From NCBI GenBank assembly GCA_002387325.1, contig DGIN01000003.1:1-17584 (forward strand): 17,584 bases of DNA, written 5' to 3'. The stretch comes from Bacteroidales bacterium UBA4621. GTDB lineage: Bacteria > Bacteroidota > Bacteroidia > Bacteroidales > Paludibacteraceae. The translations under genes were made by a program, and so were the position numbers. The notes under the pieces were generated by a model, which was not told the origin of the DNA, searched no databases, and saw only the letters and a program-made list of their open reading frames with translations. Below, in pieces: positions 1-6,690 of the stretch (position 1 is the first letter of the stretch; each line of letters opens with the position of its first letter).

Positions 1-1
1 T

Positions 2-520
2 AGGGATATTATGACATCTATTACTATTCTTCTTCCATATTTCTATGAGCAGGGGAGGCATGTGGTTTGTACATACAATGAACGTGCTGCTATAGATGAA
101 AACATTCCGTTAAGCCAACAACGCGATAGTTTGAGCAAGACGTATGAATGTACGACGATAGGCAATGGCTTGTTATCCGATATGCCCATCGCCATTATCG
201 TTAATGAAGCAACAAGCGGTGAATACGCATGGCTTGCTCACGTATTGGCAGAACGCGACAATGTTGCCATCATAAGTCGCACTTACGGAGGTGGCGGAAG
301 TCAAAAATATAATATGTATCATGGCAAGCAGCATATAATTTCACCATGCATTCGTTCTGTCACGGCGAACTATGTTTGTTATGAACCATTACAGCCTGAC
401 ATACCAGTCAATTGGGAAGGGTATGGTGCTAACCTCTACAATCCATATACAGAAGATATGTGTATTGGTGCTGCATTAGATTTCATTGATAATAACAACA
501 TAGCACCTATTGGGCAGTGA
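2..520 (+). CDS. S41-peptidase-like protein, C-terminal fragment (5' cut by window edge)
   Basis: This is the C-terminal ~170 residues of an S41 (tail-specific protease)-like protein. The frame stays open to base 2, so the ATG at 11 is probably internal: the sequence around it aligns with the middle of the next gene's product. Shared blocks include LPYFYEQG, PIAIIVNEATSGE, NVAIISRTYGG, VCYEPLQPD and EDMC...ALDFID. In active S41 enzymes the segment after the hydrophobic strand and Asn reads roughly T-x-S-A-(S/G)-E, with the Ser as nucleophile. Here it reads EATSGE, so a Thr falls at the nucleophile position when aligned on the Glu. The Lys expected about 25 residues later is Gly in YGGGGS. The protein may therefore be a non-catalytic relative. 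It ends in TGA overlapping the GTG start of its paralogue, so the two are probably co-translated. The S41 family call is fairly sure; loss of activity is inferred. Confidence 0.7.
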   Translation, partial: RDIMTSITILLPYFYEQGRHVVCTYNERAAIDENIPLSQQRDSLSKTYECTTIGNGLLSDMPIAIIVNEATSGEYAWLAHVLAERDNVAIISRTYGGGGSQKYNMYHGKQHIISPCIRSVTANYVCYEPLQPDIPVNWEGYGANLYNPYTEDMCIGAALDFIDNNNIAPIGQ

Positions 521-1626
521 GCAGAGCATTTATCATTATACAGCAATTAGGCACGCTATTGGCGTTGATGTTATTTTGTGCCTGTTCCGACTTGCCGGAC
601 GACGTTGACGTCATATTGGAAAAGAACAGGTATGCACGCCAGTTTGATGAGATATGGCAGGCTCTGAATAGTGAGTATATCTTTTTTGAAGAAGCAAATG
701 TGGACTTTGACGAACTGCGGGTCACATACATCAAGAAAATGAGCAAAGTGTACAAAGACAAGCAGTTTGTGAGAGTGCTTCAGGATTTCTGTGAAGAATT
801 AGGGGAACAAGACATACGGTTCCAACTTGGCAGCAACCATTCTTTCTATGCTGCCCGTCCCGCAGCAGCCAACGACATCATAGCGAAAAGGTCAGGACTA
901 TCCTATTATTCACGATACTATCGCTCTCTACAAGAGGAATATGTAACTAAGAGACCTTGTTCTTTCAACACACTTATCCGCATTGACGGAAACGGTTCCG
1001 GCAAGCCGTATGGGTTGATGTTGGTTGAAGAGTACGTGTATGAACTCTCCGCCTCCCTTGATACTTGCTTGCGAGAATTTGCATCATCTGATTTATGCGG
1101 AGTCGTATTAGATATTAGGGGGCAAAGTTACTTCCCTTCGGCTCAAGATTTCTTACCTTATTTCTATGAACGAGGCAAACATACAGTCTGCAAGAACGCA
1201 CAGCGATTGTTACCGAACAGCCATAGCAGTTTCACGCCTTACGTCAATTACAACATTGAGGGGAATGGGGTGCTAACGAGGCTGCCCATTGCCATTATTG
1301 TCAATGAAGCAACAGGTGGCGAACTGTCATGGATGGCGCATATTCTGTCCGAACGGAGCAATGTAGCCATAATCAGCCGTGCGTATGGTGGGCGTGGCAG
1401 TCACCACAAATGGCAATACTATAATGATAACAAAGATGTTGTAACCTATCCAGGCTTTCGATCTACAACGAAACATGGTGTATGTTACGAACCACTACAG
1501 CCTGACTTCCGAGTGAACTGGGAAGGCAACGGGCAAGACGGAAATGAATATGATGAAGATATGTGTTTAGTAACCGCTTTGGATTTCATTGATATGTATA
1601 ATGCGGACACTTATCGTCCGCAATAA
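517..1626 (+). CDS. S41-peptidase-like lipoprotein, tandem paralogue
   Basis: 369 residues, starting at GTG 517 in a GTGA overlap with the upstream stop, which suggests translational coupling. Residues 1-23 form a lipoprotein signal: a hydrophobic stretch ending FCAC, then SDLPDD. The acidic residues after the lipidated Cys resemble the Bacteroidetes surface-export signal. Residues 43-105 (DEIWQALNSEYIFFEE, then a Leu/Phe-rich helical stretch) look like the N-terminal helical domain of Bacteroidetes S41 proteins, but the usual Asp-Gly-His turn is replaced by EQDIRFQL. Residues 196-202 (VVLDIRG) give the conserved strand, and 259-269 (AIIVNEATGGE) the nucleophile region with Thr in place of Ser. 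YGGRGS at 290-295 has no Lys at the expected place. No PDZ domain is evident. The C-terminal third is strongly similar to the preceding fragment, so the pair arose by tandem duplication. It is likely a surface lipoprotein of unknown role, possibly a pseudo-protease. Confidence 0.72.
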   Translation: MSRAFIIIQQLGTLLALMLFCACSDLPDDVDVILEKNRYARQFDEIWQALNSEYIFFEEANVDFDELRVTYIKKMSKVYKDKQFVRVLQDFCEELGEQDIRFQLGSNHSFYAARPAAANDIIAKRSGLSYYSRYYRSLQEEYVTKRPCSFNTLIRIDGNGSGKPYGLMLVEEYVYELSASLDTCLREFASSDLCGVVLDIRGQSYFPSAQDFLPYFYERGKHTVCKNAQRLLPNSHSSFTPYVNYNIEGNGVLTRLPIAIIVNEATGGELSWMAHILSERSNVAIISRAYGGRGSHHKWQYYNDNKDVVTYPGFRSTTKHGVCYEPLQPDFRVNWEGNGQDGNEYDEDMCLVTALDFIDMYNADTYRPQ

Positions 1627-1715
1627 TGTTATTGACAAACTGTTGTGGAAAACAGACGCAACCGTACCAAAACATGTTGCTTTATTCCGTTAAGATAATT
1701 CTTTCGGACTATTTA

Positions 1716-1747
1716 TTTGCCCATATCGGATATTCTTCGTACCTTTG
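1716..1747 (+). promoter_or_regulatory. Bacteroidetes-type promoter for the steroid-reductase cluster
   Basis: TTTG at 1716-1719 and TACCTTTG at 1740-1747 are separated by exactly 20 bases, matching the Bacteroidetes sigma-ABfr consensus (TTTG, 19-21 nt, TAnnTTTG). Transcription would begin near 1754, leaving about 80 nt of leader before the ATG at 1836. The leader holds a small 6-bp hairpin, CTCTTT (1779-1784) with AAAGAG (1789-1794). The promoter separates this cluster from the upstream S41-like pair. Confidence 0.75.
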
Positions 1748-1835
1748 TCGGTCAATTGCAATCGTTTGTTGAGAGGTACTCTTTCGCCAAAGAGGTGCAA
1801 AATGACTGAATAAAAGAACTAAAATACAGAAGCCT

Positions 1836-2618
1836 ATGGTATTTTCTACTACGTTAGATGCCTTTTATAACTTCCTTTTCATCCTTGCCCTCGTAGGGCT
1901 TGTGGTGTTTATTGCGCTGTTCTTTGTGGACGCAGGCTATGGCAAGATGCGCACCGAGAAATGGGGACCCGCTATCAACAACAAGGTGGGCTGGTTCCTT
2001 ATGGAGATGCCCGTGTTTGTAGTGATGTTCTATCTGTGGGCAATATCGCCGGTGCGGTTGGAGATACCCTACCTGATATTCTTCCTCATATTCGAGTTCC
2101 ACTATTTCCAACGCTCGTTTGTGTTCCCCTTCCTGATGAAAGGCAACAGCAAAATGCCTTTGGCTATCATGGGTATGTCGGTAGTGTGGAATATGGTAAA
2201 CGGCTATATACAAGGCTATTGGCTGTTCCATCTCGCACCGCAGTATGCTCCTTATACCGTCAGTTGGCTTACTGATCCGCGCTTCATCATAGGCACATTG
2301 ATATTCTTTATAGGATGGGGCATCAATATGCACTCCGACAACGTAATCCGTCACTTGCGCAAACCCGGCGACACCAACCACTACCTGCCGAAAGGGGGCT
2401 TGTACAAGTACGTGACCAGTGCCAACTATTTCGGGGAAATCACCGAGTGGCTCGGCTTTGCTATACTCACTTGGTCGTGGGCGGGATTGTGCTTCTGGTG
2501 GTTCAGTTGCTGCAACTTGATACCGCGTGCCAACTCTATATGGCATAGATACCAAGAAGAGTTCCCTAACGAATTCGACGCTAAACGACTCAAACGTATT
2601 ATACCATTCATCTATTGA
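1836..2618 (+). CDS. 3-oxo-5-alpha-steroid 4-dehydrogenase family (SRD5A-like steroid 5-alpha-reductase)
   Basis: A 260-residue, multi-membrane-span protein that closely resembles vertebrate steroid 5-alpha-reductases (SRD5A1 is also about 260 residues). That family uses NADPH to reduce the delta-4 double bond of 3-oxo steroids to the 5-alpha product. Diagnostic blocks: GKMRTEKWGPAI (36-47), EMPVFVVMF (57-65), EFHYFQRSFVFP (87-98, the HYxxR-like motif), NMHSD (164-168), LRKPGD (174-179), GGLYKYVTSANYFGEITEW (187-205, containing the conserved Asn-Tyr and Glu-x-x-Glu-Trp of the active site), and the C-terminal RIIPFIY matching the family's 'ALIPFIF' end. Hydrophobic spans lie near 10-32, 52-72, 76-100, 108-132, 148-165 and 203-225. 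It is the first gene after its own promoter and is followed on the same strand by a flavin reductase and an SDR. A bile-acid or steroid substrate is inferred from family and neighbours. Isoprenylcysteine methyltransferase-like proteins share the fold but lack these motifs. Confidence 0.9.
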   Translation: MVFSTTLDAFYNFLFILALVGLVVFIALFFVDAGYGKMRTEKWGPAINNKVGWFLMEMPVFVVMFYLWAISPVRLEIPYLIFFLIFEFHYFQRSFVFPFLMKGNSKMPLAIMGMSVVWNMVNGYIQGYWLFHLAPQYAPYTVSWLTDPRFIIGTLIFFIGWGINMHSDNVIRHLRKPGDTNHYLPKGGLYKYVTSANYFGEITEWLGFAILTWSWAGLCFWWFSCCNLIPRANSIWHRYQEEFPNEFDAKRLKRIIPFIY

Positions 2619-2652
2619 TGTCCCCTTTGCTGATAGAAATCAGTTTTGTATT

Positions 2653-2669
2653 CCCCCTCGCCGAGGGGG
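2653..2669 (+). repeat. GC-rich intergenic hairpin
   Basis: CCCCCTCG (2653-2660) and CGAGGGGG (2662-2669) form a tight palindrome between the 5-alpha-reductase and OYE genes (79-base gap), followed by GCGGGGAG. There is no T tract, so it does not look like an ordinary terminator. It resembles the C-rich/G-rich intergenic hairpin repeats scattered in some Bacteroidales genomes, and a related pair lies at 14488-14547. It could modulate mRNA stability between the two genes. Confidence 0.5.
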
Positions 2670-2697
2670 GCGGGGAGTCTTTCATTCTTAATCACTT

Positions 2698-3981
2698 ATG
2701 GAGTCCAAACTCTTTACACCCTATCAATTAGGCCCTGTCACGCTGCGCAACCGCTTTATCCGCTCGGCTGCGTTTGAGAATATGTGCCACAACAACACCC
2801 CCTCGCAGGAACTGCACGACTACCACGTCAGCGTAGCCCACGGAGGAGTAGCCATGACCACGGTGGCATATTGCGCGGTGGACCTCAGCGGTGTCTCCTT
2901 TGACGGGCAACTCTATGTGCGCGGGGAAGCATTGCCGGGTTTGAAGAAACTCACGGACGCCGTACATGCCGAGGGTGCCAAAGCCAGTATCCAACTCGGG
3001 CATTGCGGCAATATGACCCATTTCTACACTTGCCATTGTATGCCCGTGAGTGCCAGCAACGGTTTCAACCTCTATTCGCCTACTATCCACCGCCGTCTGC
3101 GGGTGGACGAGATAAAGCAACTCGTGAAGAAGTTCGGCGAAGCAGTCGATTTCTGCCGCCAAGCAGGCTTCGACTGTGTGGAGATACACGCAGGGCATGC
3201 CTACCTTATCTCGCAGTTTATCAGCCGTCGCACCAACCACCGGCACGACGAGTACGGAGGCTCTTTCGAGAACCGTGTGCGCTTTATGAACGAGGTACTC
3301 GACGAAGTGATGGCGCACGCTGGCAACGATATGGCAGTGATTGTGAAGACCAATATGTGGGACGCCTGCCGTGGCGGCTCGGATATAGAGGAAGGTCTCC
3401 GCGTGGCACGCGAGATACTCAAACACCGTGTGCATGGTATCGTCCTTTCGGGCGGAACGGTCAGTGCCTCCCCTATGCGTATACTCGGCGGAGCAATGCC
3501 TATCAAGACCCTTGCCCACTATATGCCGATGAAGTCCTTCTGGTGGCTCAAAGCCGCACTCCTCTGCGGCGGAGGAGCCTTGATGATACCTACAGTACCC
3601 TTCAAGGAACTCTATTTCATGGAGCAGGCGAAACGCTTCCTAAAAGAACTGAAAGACGAACTGGGCGACACCAAACTCATTTACGTGGGAGGCGTACAAT
3701 CCGGCGACAATTGTCAGACGATAATGGACGAAGGCTTCGAACTCTTCCAGATAGCCCATGTACTCATCAAAGACCCCGATTTCGTCAATCACGTACACGA
3801 AAACCCGCACTATCATGCAGGCTGCGGACGCTCTAACTACTGCGTCGGACGTATGTACACCCTTGATATGAAGTGCCACAAGTGTGTGGAGCGCGACGGA
3901 GAACCAATCCCCCCATGCCTCCAGAAAGAGATAAAGAAACTGGAAGCCGATGCCAAGAAATCTATGGCAGAGCAAGACTGA
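2698..3981 (+). CDS. Old Yellow Enzyme-family NADH:flavin oxidoreductase (candidate 3-oxo-delta-4-steroid 5-beta-reductase, BaiCD/BaiH-like)
   Basis: 427 residues forming a single FMN TIM barrel. Visible motifs: LRNRFIRSAAFENM (16-29, first strand/FMN loop), IQLGHCGN (98-105), GFDCVEIHAGHAYLISQFIS (157-176), the substrate-loop signature DEYGGSFENR (184-193), VKTNMWD (216-222), and the phosphate-binding strand IYVGGVQSG (328-336). Members with an extra FAD/NAD(P) domain (2,4-dienoyl-CoA reductase, BaiCD) run to about 640-670 residues; this one lacks that half. The tail has five Cys (376, 382, 393, 396, 407) whose spacing does not match the usual CxxCxxxC-x11-C Fe-S motif, so a bound metal or cluster is uncertain. 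OYE enzymes reduce activated C=C bonds, and BaiCD acts on 3-oxo-delta-4 bile acids. Between a 5-alpha-reductase and an SDR, a 5-beta-reductase role is the best guess, not proven. Start ATG 2698 directly precedes the first conserved strand. Confidence 0.85.
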   Translation: MESKLFTPYQLGPVTLRNRFIRSAAFENMCHNNTPSQELHDYHVSVAHGGVAMTTVAYCAVDLSGVSFDGQLYVRGEALPGLKKLTDAVHAEGAKASIQLGHCGNMTHFYTCHCMPVSASNGFNLYSPTIHRRLRVDEIKQLVKKFGEAVDFCRQAGFDCVEIHAGHAYLISQFISRRTNHRHDEYGGSFENRVRFMNEVLDEVMAHAGNDMAVIVKTNMWDACRGGSDIEEGLRVAREILKHRVHGIVLSGGTVSASPMRILGGAMPIKTLAHYMPMKSFWWLKAALLCGGGALMIPTVPFKELYFMEQAKRFLKELKDELGDTKLIYVGGVQSGDNCQTIMDEGFELFQIAHVLIKDPDFVNHVHENPHYHAGCGRSNYCVGRMYTLDMKCHKCVERDGEPIPPCLQKEIKKLEADAKKSMAEQD

Positions 3982-3983
3982 TA

Positions 3984-4025
3984 ATTCCTAATTCATAATT
4001 CATAATTCATAATTCATAATTCATA
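3984..4025 (+). repeat. Heptanucleotide tandem repeat (ATTCATA)n
   Basis: Five perfect copies of ATTCATA span 3991-4025, preceded by one copy with a single change (ATTCCTA, 3984-3990) and followed by a partial ATTA. The array begins 2 bases after the OYE stop and ends 9 bases before the GTG start of the SDR gene, so it occupies the whole leader of the SDR. Because 7 is not a multiple of 3, and the ribosome-loading region is inside the array, copy-number changes would alter leader length and spacing. It may also be a dispersed intergenic filler. Confidence 0.9.
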
Positions 4026-4034
4026 ATTAGAACG

Positions 4035-4862
4035 GTGTTAAGTCTCGTTACAGGTGCAAGCAGTGGTATCGGTCTGCAGTATGCCACGCAGTTGGCACGC
4101 GATTATCATACCGACCTCCTCTTGGTCTCCAATCAGGAGGAAGAACTCCGCAAAGTGGCGGAAGACCTCGAAACGCAGTACCACGTAAAGGCTGTCCCCC
4201 ACTATGCCGACCTCAGCAAGCAGGACGCAGCAGAAGAACTATACAACTACTGCCACGCCAACAACCTGGTGGTGGACATCCTTGTCAACGATGCAGGAGT
4301 ATTCTTCTTCAATCCCTACTGCGAGACCTCTATGCGCCGCATCGAACTGATGCTCAACCTCCACATGACTACGGTGGCGAAGATGTGCCGCCTGTTCGGC
4401 GAGGATATGCTCAAGCGCGAACTCACGGCAGAGGAACAATCGCAGACCATCTGCGGCAAACCCCGCAAGAAAGGCTATATCCTCAACATGTCCTCTATGT
4501 CGGCGTGGATGGCTATGCCCGGTATTCAGACCTACAATGCTACCAAAGCATTTATCTACAACTTCTCCAAGTCGCTGTGGTACGAACTCCAACCGCAAGG
4601 CGTGAATATCACCGTTATGACACCCGGAGCAGTCGATACTGCCCTCTTCGGACTTGCACCCAACCTGCGCCGTCTGGCAGTCAACCTGACGGTGTCTATC
4701 CCTCCTGAGAAACTCGTGAAGCGTGCCTTGCGCAGTATGTTCCGCGGCAAGAAAGCCGATATGCCCGGTGTCATCAACCACCTGTGCACACCGCTCCTCA
4801 AGCACACACCCGACTGGCTCGTCTTCCTTGCCATCAAGTACGTCGGCAAGTTCCAGAAATAA
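4035..4862 (+). CDS. Short-chain dehydrogenase/reductase (candidate hydroxysteroid dehydrogenase)
   Basis: 275 residues, classical SDR with an NAD(P)-binding Rossmann fold. The motifs are TGASSGIG (6-13), NDAG (85-88, the usual NNAG with one substitution), a catalytic Ser in NMSSMSA (151-157), and YNATK (167-171, the YxxxK pair). The PG at 197-198 followed by VDT matches the family's PG-x-V-x-T turn. The GTG at 4035 is the first standard start after an in-frame TAA (4017-4019) inside the repeat; it gives a very short N terminus (MLSLVTG), acceptable for SDRs. It is the third gene of the cluster, 53 bases after the OYE gene, with no promoter consensus between, so it is probably cotranscribed. 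The likely role is oxidising or reducing a steroid hydroxyl, most simply the 3-OH that makes or uses the 3-oxo substrate of the two reductases. Alpha/beta specificity cannot be read from sequence. A general SDR reductase of other lipids is the alternative. Confidence 0.85.
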   Translation: MLSLVTGASSGIGLQYATQLARDYHTDLLLVSNQEEELRKVAEDLETQYHVKAVPHYADLSKQDAAEELYNYCHANNLVVDILVNDAGVFFFNPYCETSMRRIELMLNLHMTTVAKMCRLFGEDMLKRELTAEEQSQTICGKPRKKGYILNMSSMSAWMAMPGIQTYNATKAFIYNFSKSLWYELQPQGVNITVMTPGAVDTALFGLAPNLRRLAVNLTVSIPPEKLVKRALRSMFRGKKADMPGVINHLCTPLLKHTPDWLVFLAIKYVGKFQK

Positions 4863-4873
4863 TATACACTACC

Positions 4874-4912
4874 AATAATCCCCTGTAGGAATGTAACTTA
4901 CAGGGGATTATT
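4874..4912. terminator. Bidirectional hairpin terminator between SDR and ettA
   Basis: AATAATCCCCTGTA (4874-4887) pairs perfectly with TACAGGGGATTATT (4899-4912): a 14-bp stem with an 11-nt loop. The stem ends are A/T runs on both sides, so it can serve both of the convergent genes, the SDR from the left and ettA from the right. Confidence 0.8.
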
Positions 4913-4955
4913 CCGTTGGGGCTATTATAGTATAGACTATTGTGTACGGGACTTG

Positions 4956-6632
4956 TTATTCCATCAGTTTCTTGTAGCGTACTCTGTGCGGCTCTACGGC
5001 ATCATCACCGAGGCGCATACGTTTGTTGGCTTCATAGTCGGAATAACTCCCCTCAAACCAGAACACCTTCGAGTCGCCCTCGTAGGCAAGGATATGGGTG
5101 CAGATACGGTCGAGAAACCAGCGGTCGTGGGAGATAACTACGGCGCAACCGGCAAAGTTCTCCAAACCTTCCTCCAACGCACGCAGTGTATTCACGTCAA
5201 TATCATTGGTAGGCTCGTCCAGCAGCAGCACATTCGCCTCGCTTTTAAGCGTCAGGGCAAGGTGCAACCGGTTGCGTTCTCCACCGGAGAGTACTCCGCA
5301 TTTCTTCTCTTGGTCGCTGCCGGTGAAGTTGAACCGGCTCAAGTATGCACGGGCATTGATTTCGCGCCCGCCCACACGGATATACTCCGTGCCGTTGGAG
5401 ATGGTCTCAAACACCGTCTTTTCAGGGTCAATGTTGGAGTGTACCTGGTCCACATAGCCCACTTTCACCGTCTCGCCTACCGAGAACGTACCCTTGTCGG
5501 CTTTCTCCATACCCATAATCATACGGAACAGGGTGGTCTTGCCTGCCCCGTTAGGACCGATCACGCCCACGATACCGTTGGGCGGAAGCATAAAGTTGAG
5601 GTCTTCAAACAACACACGATCGCCAAACGCTTTGGCAACGCCTTCGGCATTGATAACTTTGTTTCCCAAGCGCGGACCGTTGGGAATGAATATCTCGAGT
5701 TTCTCTTCGCGCTCGCGCTGCTCCTCGTTGAGCATTTTGTCGTAAGCACCAAGGCGGGCTTTGGACTTTGCCTGACGGGCTTTGGGTGCCATACGCACCC
5801 ATTCCAACTCGCGTTCAAGGGTCTTTCTGCGCTTGCTTGCCTGCTTTTCCTCCATAGCCATCCGGGCGGTTTTCTGCTCCAGCCACGAGGAATAGTTGCC
5901 TTTCCACGGGATACCCTCACCGCGGTCAAGTTCGAGAATCCAGCCTGCCACATGGTCAAGGAAATAGCGGTCGTGGGTGATACAGATCACCGTTCCCGCA
6001 TATTGCTGCAAGTGCTGTTCGAGCCAGTCGATGGACTCGGCATCAAGGTGGTTGGTAGGCTCGTCAAGCAGCAGAATATCGGGCTGTTGAAGCAGCAAGC
6101 GGCATAATGCCACGCGGCGCCGCTCGCCCCCCGACAGGTTTTTTACAAGAGCATTGTCGTCGGGGCAGCGGAGGGCGTCCATTGCACGGTCGAGTTTCTG
6201 GTCTATATTCCAGGCATCGCTGCTGTCAAGTTTGTCCTGCAGTTCGGCTTGGCGTGCCAGCAGTTTGTCGAAATCGGCATCGGGTTCCGCAAAGGCGGCG
6301 TTAATCTCGTCATATTCGCGGAGCATATCCATAATGGGCTGTACACCCTCTTGTACACACTCGCGCACGGTCTTCTCAGGGTCAAGTTTCGGGTCTTGTT
6401 CCAAATACCCGACGCTGTAACCGGGGGAGAAAACCACTTCGCCCTCATAGTTCTTTTCCACGCCTGCTATAATCTTCATCAGGGTGGATTTACCCGTACC
6501 GTTCAGACCGATAATACCGATTTTGGCACCGTAGTAGAACGAAAGGTAGATGTTGTTGAGTACACGTTTTTGCGGCGAGAAACTCTTGCTCACGCCCACC
6601 ATCGAGAAAATGATTTTCTTGTCGTCTGCCAT
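4956..6632 (-). CDS. ettA: Energy-dependent translational throttle protein EttA (ABC-F)
   Basis: 558 residues, about the length of E. coli EttA. Two ABC ATPase domains in tandem with no membrane segment: Walker A GLNGTGKST (42-50), signature LSGGE (166-170), Walker B LLLDEPTNHLD (187-197); then GPNGAGKTT (359-367), LSGGE (448-452), LLLDEPTNDID (469-479). The linker, roughly 243-320 (highly charged, with WVRMAPKARQAKSKAR), is the P-site tRNA interaction motif typical of EttA. In the known family the protein binds the ribosomal E site and gates entry into elongation according to the ATP/ADP ratio. The ATG at 6632 lies only about 12 nt from the predicted transcription start, so the mRNA leader is very short. 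It converges on the steroid cluster and lies downstream of feoB on the same strand, with its own promoter. Confidence 0.95.
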   Translation of the reverse strand: MADDKKIIFSMVGVSKSFSPQKRVLNNIYLSFYYGAKIGIIGLNGTGKSTLMKIIAGVEKNYEGEVVFSPGYSVGYLEQDPKLDPEKTVRECVQEGVQPIMDMLREYDEINAAFAEPDADFDKLLARQAELQDKLDSSDAWNIDQKLDRAMDALRCPDDNALVKNLSGGERRRVALCRLLLQQPDILLLDEPTNHLDAESIDWLEQHLQQYAGTVICITHDRYFLDHVAGWILELDRGEGIPWKGNYSSWLEQKTARMAMEEKQASKRRKTLERELEWVRMAPKARQAKSKARLGAYDKMLNEEQREREEKLEIFIPNGPRLGNKVINAEGVAKAFGDRVLFEDLNFMLPPNGIVGVIGPNGAGKTTLFRMIMGMEKADKGTFSVGETVKVGYVDQVHSNIDPEKTVFETISNGTEYIRVGGREINARAYLSRFNFTGSDQEKKCGVLSGGERNRLHLALTLKSEANVLLLDEPTNDIDVNTLRALEEGLENFAGCAVVISHDRWFLDRICTHILAYEGDSKVFWFEGSYSDYEANKRMRLGDDAVEPHRVRYKKLME

Positions 6633-6651
6633 ATATCTTTGTTTTATGGTG

Positions 6652-6683
6652 CAAAGGTAATCAAAATTTCCCGATTACACAAA
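6652..6683 (-). promoter_or_regulatory. Bacteroidetes-type promoter for ettA
   Basis: Reading the minus strand, TTTG (6683-6680), 20 bases, then TACCTTTG (6659-6652) is a full consensus match. Predicted transcription begins near 6645, about 12 nt from the start codon. The promoter sits in the 58-base gap behind feoB, where no terminator hairpin is visible, so ettA could also receive read-through. Confidence 0.78.
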
Positions 6684-6690
6684 TCCGGTG

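Noticed and set aside
1748..1835. Riboswitch in the leader of the 5-alpha-reductase gene
   Set aside because: Only one 6-bp hairpin is visible and no known riboswitch core motif can be recognised.
2619..2697. Separate promoter for the OYE gene
   Set aside because: No TAnnTTTG box occurs in the 79-base gap. The TTTTG and CTTTG stretches lack the TA at the right spacing.
3984..4025. ATTCATA array as a CRISPR
   Set aside because: A 7-bp unit with no spacers is a microsatellite, not a CRISPR.
4953..6107. Long plus-strand ORF opposite ettA
   Set aside because: It is the antisense of a clearly conserved ABC-F gene and contains no domain.
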